From the NCBI RefSeq assembly GCF_014646515.1, contig NZ_BMNK01000027.1, forward strand, positions 1 through 64,000: a DNA stretch of 64,000 bases, written 5' to 3'. The translations under genes and the position numbers were made by a program. Under the pieces are notes generated by a model. That model had not been told where the DNA came from. It saw only the letters and a program-made list of their open reading frames with translations, and did no database searches. Shown here piece by piece: positions 1-7,783 of this stretch (position 1 is its first letter; every line of letters begins with the position of its first letter). Source of the DNA: Nonomuraea glycinis. GTDB lineage: Bacteria; Actinomycetota; Actinomycetes; Streptosporangiales; Streptosporangiaceae.

Positions 1-151
1 CGGCGACCTGATCAAGGTCGCGGCTCCGCAGCACGTGGCCGACGTCCGCGACGTGTTCATCGATCACCTCACGGCAGCAGAGATGGCGATGCTCGTCACC
101 CTCGGCGACAAAGTCGCCGAACGGCTGGCGGCGCTGGAACACAAGCCCTGA
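1..151 (+). CDS. MarR-family regulator, C-terminal end only
   Basis: The window opens inside a reading frame that gives about 49 residues and stops with TGA at 149-151. The peptide runs VAAPQHVADVRDVFIDHL, then LTAAEMAMLVTLGDKVAERL, which matches the last dimerisation helices of MarR-type winged-helix regulators. The DNA-binding part lies outside the window. The twin palindromes at 454-505 downstream could be its target, but that is inference. The family call rests on a short tail. Confidence 0.6.
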   Translation, partial: GDLIKVAAPQHVADVRDVFIDHLTAAEMAMLVTLGDKVAERLAALEHKP

Positions 152-249
152 TACCCGATCCCGGACCTCATCGCTCACGCACTGCGTGCGTGTTAGGCCG
201 CCGCCTACAGAATCCCGCGGGCGCCGGCACGGCTGTTCGCGATGCACGA

Positions 250-354
250 CCCACTACGGGGCTGGACTGGACGACGCTCACCCGCGCGGATCTCACCAAC
301 GCGACGCTGACACACGCGAACATGAGATTCGCACGACTGCGCTCACCAACTTGA
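250..354 (+). pseudogene. Pentapeptide-repeat protein remnant
   Basis: A short stretch translates as LTRADLTNATLTHANMRFARL, with the A(D/N)LxN spacing of pentapeptide repeats, and ends at TGA 352-354. There is no start codon with a ribosome site and no upstream homologous sequence, so it looks like the broken tail of a pentapeptide-repeat protein. The rest of 152-450 shows no other supportable gene. Confidence 0.4.
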
Positions 355-453
355 TCAGGTCGCTGCGCCGGGGGTGATGGCGACTACCGCCCGGGCCTGC
401 TGTTCTCGCTCGTCCAACCACCGCGGCTCGGTCGCGCACGTCACTTCACCGTC

Positions 454-505
454 TGGTTGACATGGTAACCAAGCGCGGCGTACCTTCTGGTTCCCACGTT
501 AACCA
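454..505 (+). promoter_or_regulatory. Promoter overlapped by two TGGTT-N8-AACCA palindromes
   Basis: TGGTT-N8-AACCA occurs at 454-471 and again at 488-505, centres 34 bp apart. A consensus-like TTGACA at 457-462 is followed 18 bp later by TACCTT at 481-486, so the palindromes overlap the likely -35 and lie just past the -10. This arrangement suggests a repressed promoter for the reductase at 588. The MarR protein ending at 151 is the nearest candidate repressor. Confidence 0.5.
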
Positions 506-587
506 AATGGGGGGCGTCGATGACACAGCCGTGGACAACGACGAGTGGGCATGGCGTCCTATCCAGCTTCAGAAAGCAGGCACACCC

Positions 588-1211
588 ATGAGCAGCATCA
601 GCATCATCGGCCTGGGGGGTATGGGCCGCGCCATTGGCGCCCGCGCGGTCGAGGGCGGCCACGCCGTCGAGGTCGTCGGTCGCGACGCGGCCAAGGCCAA
701 GGACCTGGCCGCCGCGCTCGGCGGCGGCGCCACGGCCGGGACATTCCGCACCGCCCCAGCCGGCGACATCGTCATCCTCGCCGTGCCGAACGCCAGCGCC
801 GTGCCGGTCGTCGCCCAGTACGGGGACGCGCTAGCCGGCAAGGTCATCATCGACATCACCAACCCCATGAAAGCCGACGCCAGCGGGCTGACCACCCCTG
901 ACGGCACTTCGGCCGCGCAGGAGATCGCCAAGGCCGCCCCGGCGAGCGCGCACGTCGTGAAGGCGTTCAACACCGTCTTCGGCCACGTCCTGACCCCGGG
1001 CCGCCCATTGGACGTGCTCTTCGCCGGCGACGACGCGCGGGCCAAGGCCGACGTATCGGCGTTCATCCAAAGCCTCGGACTGCGCCCCCTGGATGCCGGA
1101 GGCCTGGAGATGGCGCACTGGCTGGAAGGGGCCGGCCTGCTAATGATCAACCTGGCCCGCCACGGCGTAGGCGACTTCAACTTCGCCCTCGGCATCAGCA
1201 ATCTCAGCTGA
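588..1211 (+). CDS. NADPH-dependent F420 reductase-like Rossmann oxidoreductase
   Basis: This 207-residue protein begins MSSISIIGLGGMGRAIG, a typical dinucleotide-binding GxGxxG start, and continues with VEVVGRDAAKAKDLAAALGGG and DIVILAVPNASAVPVV, the pattern of the F420:NADP reductase-like/YrfE family. The ATG at 588 is chosen because an AGCAGG-like ribosome site precedes it and the Rossmann fold starts immediately after; longer upstream starts would add unrelated residues. The SDR gene follows 52 bp downstream on the same strand, so the two are probably cotranscribed. The substrate is unknown. Confidence 0.75.
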   Translation: MSSISIIGLGGMGRAIGARAVEGGHAVEVVGRDAAKAKDLAAALGGGATAGTFRTAPAGDIVILAVPNASAVPVVAQYGDALAGKVIIDITNPMKADASGLTTPDGTSAAQEIAKAAPASAHVVKAFNTVFGHVLTPGRPLDVLFAGDDARAKADVSAFIQSLGLRPLDAGGLEMAHWLEGAGLLMINLARHGVGDFNFALGISNLS

Positions 1212-1263
1212 GCACATCAGCACCACGAATTCTCGCGCCACCTCACTCATAAGGAACAGCAGA

Positions 1264-2205
1264 ATGCGCGTTTTCGTCACTGGCGGGACCGGCCATTCCG
1301 GTTCGTACATCGTCCCCGAGCTCATCGCGGCCGGGCACGAGGTCACCGGCCTGGCCCGGTCGGACACTGCCGCGGCGGCGCTGTCCGCGCTCGGCGCGAA
1401 GGTGCGTCGCGGCGACCTCGGGGATCTCGACGGGCTCAAGGAAGCGGCCGCGGACTCAGACGGCGTCATCCACGTCGCACACAGGCAAGACCTGCTTTTC
1501 TCCGGCGGGATCCACGCCGTGGCCGCCGCCGAGCTCCCGATCATGCTCGCCTACGGCGAGGCACTGGCGGGAACCGGAAAGCCGCTGGTCGCGGCGGGGA
1601 GCATCGGCTCGCCCGGGCAGGGATTCCTGGGCCGGACGGCCACCGAGGAGGACCCGGCCCTTCCCAGTGGCGATGAGCACAAGGGCACCCTGCGGGCTCG
1701 TAACGTCGTGGAAACCGCCGTAGTCGGCCTCGCCGAGCGGGGAGTGCGGTCTTCGGTCGTGCGGATCGCCAACATCGCCCACAGCACGACCGATCGTGCC
1801 GGTTTCCTCGTGCAGCTGATCGCGCTCGCGAAGGAGAAGGGCTTCGTCGGCTACCCCGGAGACGGCGCGAACCTGTGGAACGCCGTGCACATCCGCGATG
1901 TCGCCTCTTTGTTCCGCCTGGCGCTGGAGAAGGGCCCGGCCGGCAAATACTGGCACGCGGTCGACGACGGGGGCATCCCGTTCCGGGAGATCGCCGAGGC
2001 CATCGGCAGCCGTCTGGGCCTGCCCGCCGTGAGCGTTCCCGTGGACGAACTGGTGCTGCCGGGATACTTCGGGTTCCTCGCCAACATTGTCACGCAGAGC
2101 TACCCGGCGTCCAACCTCGTCACCCGCCGGACCCTCGGCTGGGAACCCGCTCAGCCCTCACTGCTCGCCGATCTCGACAACGGCCACTACTTCCCCGCCA
2201 GCTGA
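1264..2205 (+). CDS. SDR-family NAD(P)-dependent oxidoreductase/epimerase-like
   Basis: The 313-residue product starts MRVFVTGGTGHSGSYIVPEL, the TGGTGxxG nucleotide-binding motif of extended (atypical) short-chain dehydrogenases. A GDLGDLDGL segment near residues 60-70 and a HIRDVASLFRLALEKG stretch near 210 are typical of NAD-dependent epimerase/dehydratase relatives. The canonical YxxxK pair is not evident, as in atypical SDRs. It sits directly after the reductase at 588 behind AAGGAACAGC and probably shares its promoter. The reaction is not predictable. Confidence 0.75.
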   Translation: MRVFVTGGTGHSGSYIVPELIAAGHEVTGLARSDTAAAALSALGAKVRRGDLGDLDGLKEAAADSDGVIHVAHRQDLLFSGGIHAVAAAELPIMLAYGEALAGTGKPLVAAGSIGSPGQGFLGRTATEEDPALPSGDEHKGTLRARNVVETAVVGLAERGVRSSVVRIANIAHSTTDRAGFLVQLIALAKEKGFVGYPGDGANLWNAVHIRDVASLFRLALEKGPAGKYWHAVDDGGIPFREIAEAIGSRLGLPAVSVPVDELVLPGYFGFLANIVTQSYPASNLVTRRTLGWEPAQPSLLADLDNGHYFPAS

Positions 2206-2262
2206 CGGCAAGGACCCGAGTCTCAACGAGTCCGGCACATGACAAGGAGGGCGGCTCAGAAT

Positions 2263-2307
2263 ATGACGACTGTGGGATTCATCGGCAGCAGCACCATCGC
2301 GCCGTGA
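2263..2307 (+). pseudogene. Remnant start of a second F420-reductase-like gene
   Basis: A good ribosome site (ACAAGGAGG at 2242-2250) precedes an ATG reading MTTVGFIGSSTIAP and then TGA. This is the classic first beta strand and glycine loop of the reductase family found at 588, cut after 14 codons. It is probably the stump of a deleted paralogue that once completed this operon. Confidence 0.45.
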
Positions 2308-2525
2308 CCTCTGCGGCCACCGTGTCTATGTTCGTCGTCACAAACGGTCATGATGCCGATGGCCGTTCCCTGCCCACAGGCGCCCCCCGGATCACAGCCC
2401 CCAAAGATCCCGATCTACAACTGCCGTAACTGACCGGCCAGCCTGCAGAGGTGTTCTGACTTGATCTTCTAGTGGGCAACTCAGGGATCTGAGCTGACAT
2501 TGCCGCTGCGGCCGTGGTCGAGTAG

Positions 2526-2734
2526 GTCAGCAGCGGCTGGCACCTGACCTCCGCGATCCGGCTGCGGACCGCGTCCACCGAAGCCCTGCTGCGCCGGTTC
2601 GCATCCAAGACCACCACCTGGCCTACGCCGCGATGCTTAAGGTCGGCCGCGCCCAGCGCACCGTCTTCCTCGCCCGCTGGCTTCGCGATCGCGATCTTCA
2701 ACGGGAAACCGAATCCGGGCTGAACATGGTGGAG
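2526..2734 (+). pseudogene. Tn3-family transposase fragment
   Basis: Two frames together read SGWHLTSAIRLRTASTEALLRRFAS and then GRAQRTVFLARWLRDRDL followed by QRETESGLNMVE. This matches the conserved stretch of Tn3-family transposases (ALxEhGRxxRTxFxLRYLxDxxLRRxxxxxLNKGE). The frame changes near 2610, and the rest of the transposase and its terminal repeats are missing. The tail 2735-2853 shows nothing further. Confidence 0.55.
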
Positions 2735-2853
2735 GACATGACCCCGTACGGGCAGATCCAGCTGCGCACCGATCGGCGCCTTGACCTCACCAGGCTGCCG
2801 ACGCCGCGACGCGATGTTGACTTAAGGTGATGGAATAGATACTTTGCGTTTCC

Positions 2854-3405
2854 ATGGCTGTGCTTCAAGACCTCAAATACCGGCAGTGGTTCCGGGGCGC
2901 TGACGTCGACGGGGACGGATTCATCACTCAGCGGGACGTCCGGCTGATGAGCGAGCGTTACATCGCCGCTCGTGGCGCCGCAGCGGACGCCGCGACCGCC
3001 CATCGGCTCACCGAGGGGATGGACGCGTTCTGGTCGAATGTGATCGCGCCGATGGATCAGGATGGCGACGGGAAGGTCGATCTGCGGGAGATGACCGAAG
3101 GGTTCCGGCGGGTCCTGACCGATCCCGCGCTGTACCCACAGCAGATCGAGCCGGTGACCGACTGCTTTCTCGACCTCAGTGATCTCGATGCGGACGGCAA
3201 GATCGACCAGGTGGAGTTCCGGCAGATCTTTGAGTCGGTCGCCGACGTTCCCAGCGAGGACTGCGCAGCGGTCTTCGCCGCGCTTGACCTGGATGGCTCG
3301 GGCAGGTTGGACCGCGCCGAGTTCCACAAGGCGGTCGCGGAGTTCTTCTACGGCGAGGACCCCGATGCCCCCGCCAACCACCTGTTCGGCAGGCTCGCCG
3401 AGTGA
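2854..3405 (+). CDS. EF-hand calcium-binding protein, four EF-hands
   Basis: The 183-residue acidic protein has four canonical 12-residue calcium loops: DVDGDGFITQRD (17-28), DQDGDGKVDLRE (68-79), DLDADGKIDQVE (110-121) and DLDGSGRLDRAE (145-156). All have Asp at position 1, and three of four have the bidentate Glu at position 12; loop 1 has Asp there, which usually weakens calcium binding. Layout and length resemble calerythrin/CabB-type actinobacterial calcium sensors or buffers. No signal peptide or membrane segment is seen, so it acts in the cytoplasm. A strong hairpin follows the stop. Confidence 0.9.
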   Translation: MAVLQDLKYRQWFRGADVDGDGFITQRDVRLMSERYIAARGAAADAATAHRLTEGMDAFWSNVIAPMDQDGDGKVDLREMTEGFRRVLTDPALYPQQIEPVTDCFLDLSDLDADGKIDQVEFRQIFESVADVPSEDCAAVFAALDLDGSGRLDRAEFHKAVAEFFYGEDPDAPANHLFGRLAE

Positions 3406-3468
3406 CAGCACGCGCCCGCCACACCGGCAGGGGTGCTGGTTCACGATCGCGCCAAAGAGCTGCGATTC

Positions 3469-3518
3469 GGCGGGGAGGGATGTGCGGCCCGAACGAGCCG
3501 CACATCCCCTGCCGCCTG
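3469..3518 (+). terminator. Strong hairpin after the EF-hand gene
   Basis: A perfect 12-bp stem (GGGATGTGCGGC at 3477-3488 with its complement at 3497-3508) closes an 8-nt loop, and GGCGG/CCGCC extend the pairing outward with a few mismatches. It starts about 70 nt after the EF-hand stop. There is no T tract, which is common for actinobacterial terminators. The remaining sequence to 3870 holds no convincing gene. Confidence 0.6.
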
Positions 3519-3890
3519 TGCGTGATGCGCGGCGCAGCGGTGCGGGGCTTCAAGAGCACGCCGGACAAGGACGCGGAACGCCGGCAAGGTCATGGCCCGA
3601 GCTCGAAGTCATTCGGGAGCCCTGGCCTCTACCTGTGCGTGAAGGGGCTATCCGCCGATAGACGGTGCTGTGGGAGCGCTCTTTAAGCGTCGACTTCACG
3701 CGCGTACAGTGCGAAGACAGGGTGTATTCAGGATTCCGGTATCTACTTCACAAGCCCTCCAACAGCCAATCATGATCTTTCCTCGCGCATCACGGCAGCG
3801 TGAGTGACCGGGCCTCTTCGCAGCACCTCACCGCAACGTAGGCAACCGCTGTCTGCGATCAGCGGAAAGCGTCGGAGACGGAGTTGATGC

Positions 3891-6203
3891 ATGGTGGAAC
3901 GGCGCATGTCGGTTGCGACGCACTGGGGCAGTTACATCGCCGTAGTCGATTCCGGCCGGTTGGTGCGTATCGAGCCGAGGTACGATGATCCCAGTCCATC
4001 GCCTATCGGCCCCGGAATGGTGGCGGCCGCCGACGACAGCGCTCGCGTGCTACGCCCCGCGGTGCGCAAGGGCTGGCTGAACGGCGAGCCGCGCGGCCAT
4101 GACACGGCCAGAGGCAGGGACGCCTTCGTGGAGGTGAGCTGGGACCACGCGATCACTTTGGTGAGTGATGAACTCCGTCGCGTTCGTTCTCAGCACGGAG
4201 ACAGCGCGGTGTTCGGTGGATCCTACGGCTGGGCGAGCGCGGGCAGGTTCCACCACGCGCAGGGTCAACTGCACCGGTTCCTGGCGCTGGGCGGCGGATA
4301 CACCGACTCTCGCAACACCTACAGCACCGCGGCTTTGGAGGTCATCCTCCCCCATGTGATCGGTGGCCATCCATGGAGCTACCAGTCCCGGATGCCGATG
4401 TGGGACGAGATAGCCGACAACTGCGAGCTGGTGGTGGCGTTCGGAGGGCTGGCCCTGAAGAACAGCCAGATCAACCCTGGTGGGCTGGCCAGGCACCAGA
4501 CGCTGAACCTGCAACGCCGGTGTCGTGAGGCTGGGGTGCGGTTCGTGAACATCAGCCCCATCCGCAGCGACACCGCCGACTTCCTCGACGCCGAGTGGCT
4601 GCCCGTCATCCCCAACACCGACACCGCCGCGATGCTTGGCGTCGCCCACACGATGCTGGTCAACGGGTGGCACGATGAGGACTTCCTTCGCCGGTGCTGC
4701 GTCGGGTTCGACCGCTTCGCCTCCTACCTGCTCGGCGAGCTCGACGGCGTTCGGAAGGACGCCGCCTGGGCGGCGAAGATCACGGGCATCGGTCGCGACG
4801 CGATCACCGACCTCGCTCGCCGCCTTACCACCCAACGTTCTCTCATCATGGTCAACTACGCGGTGCAACGGGCAGACCACGGCGAACAGCCGATCTGGAT
4901 GTCCGTCGTGCTGGCCGCCATGGCGGGCTCGATGGGCCGGGCCGGCTGCGGCTGGGGTGCAGGTTACGCGACGATGGACGCGACCGGCGTCGCCCCAGGC
5001 CGCGCCTTCGTGGCGACGATACCCGAGGTTCCCAACCCCGTTCCGGGCTTCATCCCTGTGGCGAGGATCGCCGATACCCTGCTGCACCCAGGTGAGATCA
5101 TCGACTACGACGGCCAACGCCTGACGTTGCCCGACCTTCGCCTGATCTACTGGTGCGGAGGGAACCCGTTCCACCACCACCAAGACCTCCACCGGCTGAC
5201 CCGCGCCTGGCAAGCCCCCGACACGGTGGTCGTTCACGAAGCCTGGTGGAACACCACCGCCAAGTTCGCCGACATCGTTCTGCCTGTCGCCACCACCTTG
5301 GAACGCGACGACTTCGCCGCCGGATTTTCAGACCCCCACCTTGTCGCGATGCCGAAAGTCCGCGAGCCGGCGGGCGAGTCGCGTACCGACCACCAGATCT
5401 TCGCCGCTTTGGCCTCCCGGCTCGGATACGAGCAGGAGTTCACAGAAGCACGCTCGGAGATCGAATGGGTCCGGCATCTTTACGAGCAGACGAGGGCCAA
5501 GCTCGGCGGCGACGCCGCCTTGCCGGGCTTCGAGGACTTCTGGAGAGACACCACCGCAGAGCTACCCGCGCTGACCGGACCGTTTCCCGGCAGTTTCGAA
5601 GCCCTCCGCTCAGATCCGCAGCGATACCCCCTGCTGACACCGTCGGGCCGAATCGAGATCTTCTCCGAGGAGATCGACTCATTCGGCTACGACGACTGCG
5701 CCGGCCATCCCAAGTGGTTCGAACCAGTGGAATGGCTTCGCGCCGATCTGTCGGGCCGATTCCCGCTGCACCTGATCTCGAATCAACCCGCCTCGCGCCT
5801 GCACAGCCAATACGACAACGGCGGCCACAGCCTCAGTTCGAAAATCCGCGGCCGTGAGCCCGTGACGATCAATCCGTCGGACGCCGCGTCACGCGGCATC
5901 GAGAGCGGCGTGATCGTGCGTATCTACAACGACCGGGGGAGTTGCCTCGCGGGCGCGGTCCTCTCCGACGACGTCATGCCGGGCGTCGTCCAACTGTCCA
6001 CCGGGGCGTGGTGGGATCCGGTCCAGCCAGGCACGAGCGGAACGCTGGATCGTCACAGCAACCCGAACGTTCTCACGGCGGACCGGCCCTGCTCGCGCCT
6101 GTCACAAGGACCGAGTGCTCACAGTGCGCTGGTCGACATCGAGCGCTATGACGCCCCCGTGCCCGACGTGCTCGCCTACTCACCACCCAGCCTCGAACAG
6201 TGA
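3891..6203 (+). CDS. BisC/TorZ-like molybdopterin oxidoreductase (DMSO reductase family)
   Basis: The 770-residue protein matches the bis-MGD sulfoxide/N-oxide reductases: SYGWASAGRFHHAQGQL (111-127), then NTYSTAALEVILPHVIGG, in which Ser145 aligns with the serine that ligates molybdenum. Later segments are VYWCGGNPFHHHQDL-like, VVHEAWWNTTAKFADIVLPV and a C-terminal RLHSQYDNG cap motif. There is no N-terminal cysteine motif for an iron-sulfur cluster and no twin-arginine signal, so a cytoplasmic biotin- or methionine-sulfoxide reductase role is more likely than respiratory TMAO reduction. The ATG at 3891 has GACGGAG 8 nt upstream; ATG 3906 is an alternative. It stands alone. Substrate is inferred only from family. 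Confidence 0.85.
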   Translation: MVERRMSVATHWGSYIAVVDSGRLVRIEPRYDDPSPSPIGPGMVAAADDSARVLRPAVRKGWLNGEPRGHDTARGRDAFVEVSWDHAITLVSDELRRVRSQHGDSAVFGGSYGWASAGRFHHAQGQLHRFLALGGGYTDSRNTYSTAALEVILPHVIGGHPWSYQSRMPMWDEIADNCELVVAFGGLALKNSQINPGGLARHQTLNLQRRCREAGVRFVNISPIRSDTADFLDAEWLPVIPNTDTAAMLGVAHTMLVNGWHDEDFLRRCCVGFDRFASYLLGELDGVRKDAAWAAKITGIGRDAITDLARRLTTQRSLIMVNYAVQRADHGEQPIWMSVVLAAMAGSMGRAGCGWGAGYATMDATGVAPGRAFVATIPEVPNPVPGFIPVARIADTLLHPGEIIDYDGQRLTLPDLRLIYWCGGNPFHHHQDLHRLTRAWQAPDTVVVHEAWWNTTAKFADIVLPVATTLERDDFAAGFSDPHLVAMPKVREPAGESRTDHQIFAALASRLGYEQEFTEARSEIEWVRHLYEQTRAKLGGDAALPGFEDFWRDTTAELPALTGPFPGSFEALRSDPQRYPLLTPSGRIEIFSEEIDSFGYDDCAGHPKWFEPVEWLRADLSGRFPLHLISNQPASRLHSQYDNGGHSLSSKIRGREPVTINPSDAASRGIESGVIVRIYNDRGSCLAGAVLSDDVMPGVVQLSTGAWWDPVQPGTSGTLDRHSNPNVLTADRPCSRLSQGPSAHSALVDIERYDAPVPDVLAYSPPSLEQ

Positions 6204-6210
6204 CACACAG

Positions 6211-6295
6211 CTGTATCGCGAACACGGGAGCAACCACCGAGCAACGATGCGTTCTTGACCGGCGCACTTATGTGCGATTTGTCCCTTATCTTTGA
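6211..6295. repeat. Left copy of a direct repeat with paired GGTTGCT motifs
   Basis: About 85 bp here match 22775-22855 in the same orientation: CTGTATCGCG, then ACACGnGAGCAACCACCGAG, GTTCTTGAC and TTTGTCCCTT. On the minus strand the core is two TGGTTGCT units separated by CGG, the look of integrase arm-type sites. A third, shorter copy is at 22528-22560. Confidence 0.7.
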
Positions 6296-6501
6296 CAGGG
6301 ATCGTGTGGGCAGGGCTTTTGTGACGAGGCTCGAGTTTCACGGCAGATCAAGTACGTCCGAGTAGCCATGGAATAGCCATCGGCTGGCGAGTTCGCGTTC
6401 GCGAGCCAGGAATTGCAGTCGATTTCGGATGCGATGTGCAGCATGCTTGACGTGCATGGGTGCAGTTTCCGGCAGGCGCAAAGCCGACTCCGCCTTCGCA
6501 C

Positions 6502-6600
6502 GCCATCGTCCTGGCACGGCTGCGCTGGGATCAGAGAACCTGTGAGTACGTTGAACGACGCATCGCCGACGGCAAAACCCGCCGCCGTCACAAGTCACTC
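6502..6600 (+). pseudogene. IS110-type transposase C-terminal fragment
   Basis: The frame reads IVLARLRWDQRTCEYVERRI followed by ADGKTRR, which matches the conserved end of actinobacterial IS110-family transposases (RMRWDxRTxxYVxRRTAEGKxK). The usual LKRYIARE tail is lost. Nothing else supportable lies in 6296-6818; an open frame on the minus strand at 6338-6691 has no recognisable domain. Confidence 0.5.
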
Positions 6601-6818
6601 CAACAGCCGCTTGACCCCATAGGACATCAAACGCGCCCACATTTTCCTGGGCGCCGCCACCCTGACTGCCCTGGGTCATCTGACTCCGCACCTGAATCAG
6701 GAAGTAGCCCTGCCGATAAGGTCCAGATTAGGGGCGGTTTCGCGTTTACGTGCCGAGGGGGTTGCGGTGAACTCGGCGGCTCGCATGGCGCCTCGGGACC
6801 CTGGCGCGAGGCCGAGGA

Positions 6819-7490
6819 TCAGGCGGGTGGTTCCAGCATGGGCACGAGGAACCGCCGGGCCACTGCGGTCAGTTGCGTGTCGTCATCCAGATCGATGATC
6901 GCGCTGGGGATCGCCAGGAAGGAGGTGGAGATCCGCACCATCATCTCGGCCACGAGGTCGACGTCCAGCCTGCCAGACACGTTGCCCGCGCGTTGTTCGC
7001 GGCGGAGCTGGCCGGCGACGAACTTCTGCACGGTGGCGAGGGTCTGGCCCCCGCCAGCCATCATGGAAGGTATGAGCAGGTCCGGTTCCGTGGCGATGAG
7101 TCCGCCGATCAGTGGGTTGCCGCGAATTGCCCGCAGTGAGCTTACGAAGCCCAGAACCACCCTGTCGGCGGCGGTGTCGGCTTGTTCTATGTCGATGAGG
7201 AACTGGTCGAAGTAGCGGCGGAACTCCCGGCGCACCACGTGTTCGACCAGCATGTCCTTGGCGTCGAACCGCCGGTAGATCGTGATCCGCGACACCTTCG
7301 CCAGCCGGGCGACGTCCTCCATGGTGGAGCGCCTGATACCCATCCGGCAGAACTGCTCGTACGCCGCATCAAGGATGCGCGTCCGTAGCTCGTCGATGTC
7401 GTCCACGCGCTCGACGGCATCGACGTAGGCGCGCTCCAGCAACGACTCCGAGTCCGACGGTGCCATGAATTCGGACAGCACAGACTCCAC
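6819..7490 (-). CDS. TetR-family regulator, candidate repressor of lcp
   Basis: The product is 223 residues from GTG 7490, chosen because AGGAGGTG lies just upstream of it; open sequence continues further up to 7571 without a better ribosome site. The N-terminal helix-turn-helix reads RTRILDAAYEQFCRMGIRRS followed by TMEDVARLAKVSRITIYRRF, a textbook TetR DNA-binding domain. It is divergent from lcp across about 290 bp that contains dyads. TetR repressors next to lcp are known in rubber degraders (LcpR of Gordonia polyisoprenivorans), so control of lcp is a reasonable inference. The ligand is unknown. Confidence 0.85.
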   Translation of the reverse strand: MESVLSEFMAPSDSESLLERAYVDAVERVDDIDELRTRILDAAYEQFCRMGIRRSTMEDVARLAKVSRITIYRRFDAKDMLVEHVVRREFRRYFDQFLIDIEQADTAADRVVLGFVSSLRAIRGNPLIGGLIATEPDLLIPSMMAGGGQTLATVQKFVAGQLRREQRAGNVSGRLDVDLVAEMMVRISTSFLAIPSAIIDLDDDTQLTAVARRFLVPMLEPPA

Positions 7491-7548
7491 GCTCACCTCC
7501 TGTATGGATTCTGCCTCAAACGCGGCCTTGTGATGCCTGTCACACTGT

Positions 7549-7569
7549 GATTTTCTGATACAGAGAATC
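7549..7569. promoter_or_regulatory. Candidate TetR operator in the tetR-lcp interval
   Basis: GATTTTCTG-ATA-CAGAGAATC is a near-perfect 21-bp palindrome (8 of 9 pairs). It overlaps a second dyad, GATACAGAGA with TCTCTAAGTATC, reaching about 7588. It lies between the divergent regulator and lcp in the most AT-rich part of the interval, where the promoters should be. Confidence 0.45.
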
Positions 7570-7624
7570 ATGATCTGTCTCTAAGTATCACCCACTTCTC
7601 AGCCTCGGGCGAGGAGGAAACGGC

Positions 7625-7753
7625 ATGGGAGAACTCAGCAGGCGCGACGCGTCAAAGGCGGGCGTGGGTCCGGCAAGGGCGCGTACACGTGCTTCATGTT
7701 CCGTGGGTCCCCAGCGAGCCGGCCAAGACTTCGCAACCAACCACATGCCCTGA
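7625..7753 (+). pseudogene. Truncated copy of the lcp leader
   Basis: Behind GAGGAGG an ATG begins MGELSRRDASKAG, strikingly like MADLSRRDMLISG at the start of lcp 159 bp downstream. After that it turns into unrelated arginine-rich residues and stops after 42 codons. This looks like the stump of a second lcp-type gene with a twin-arginine leader, or a partial duplication. It could still be translated from its good ribosome site. Confidence 0.5.
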
Positions 7754-7783
7754 GCGAGACCCCCACCTCGAAGGAGTACAGGC

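Noticed and set aside
3402..3686. 94-codon open frame overlapping the EF-hand stop
   Set aside because: It runs through the strong hairpin, starts with a GTG inside the stop region without its own ribosome site, and has no domain.
4050..5237. Long minus-strand open frame opposite the molybdoenzyme
   Set aside because: Antisense shadow of a well-supported gene; composition reflects third-position GC and no motif is present.
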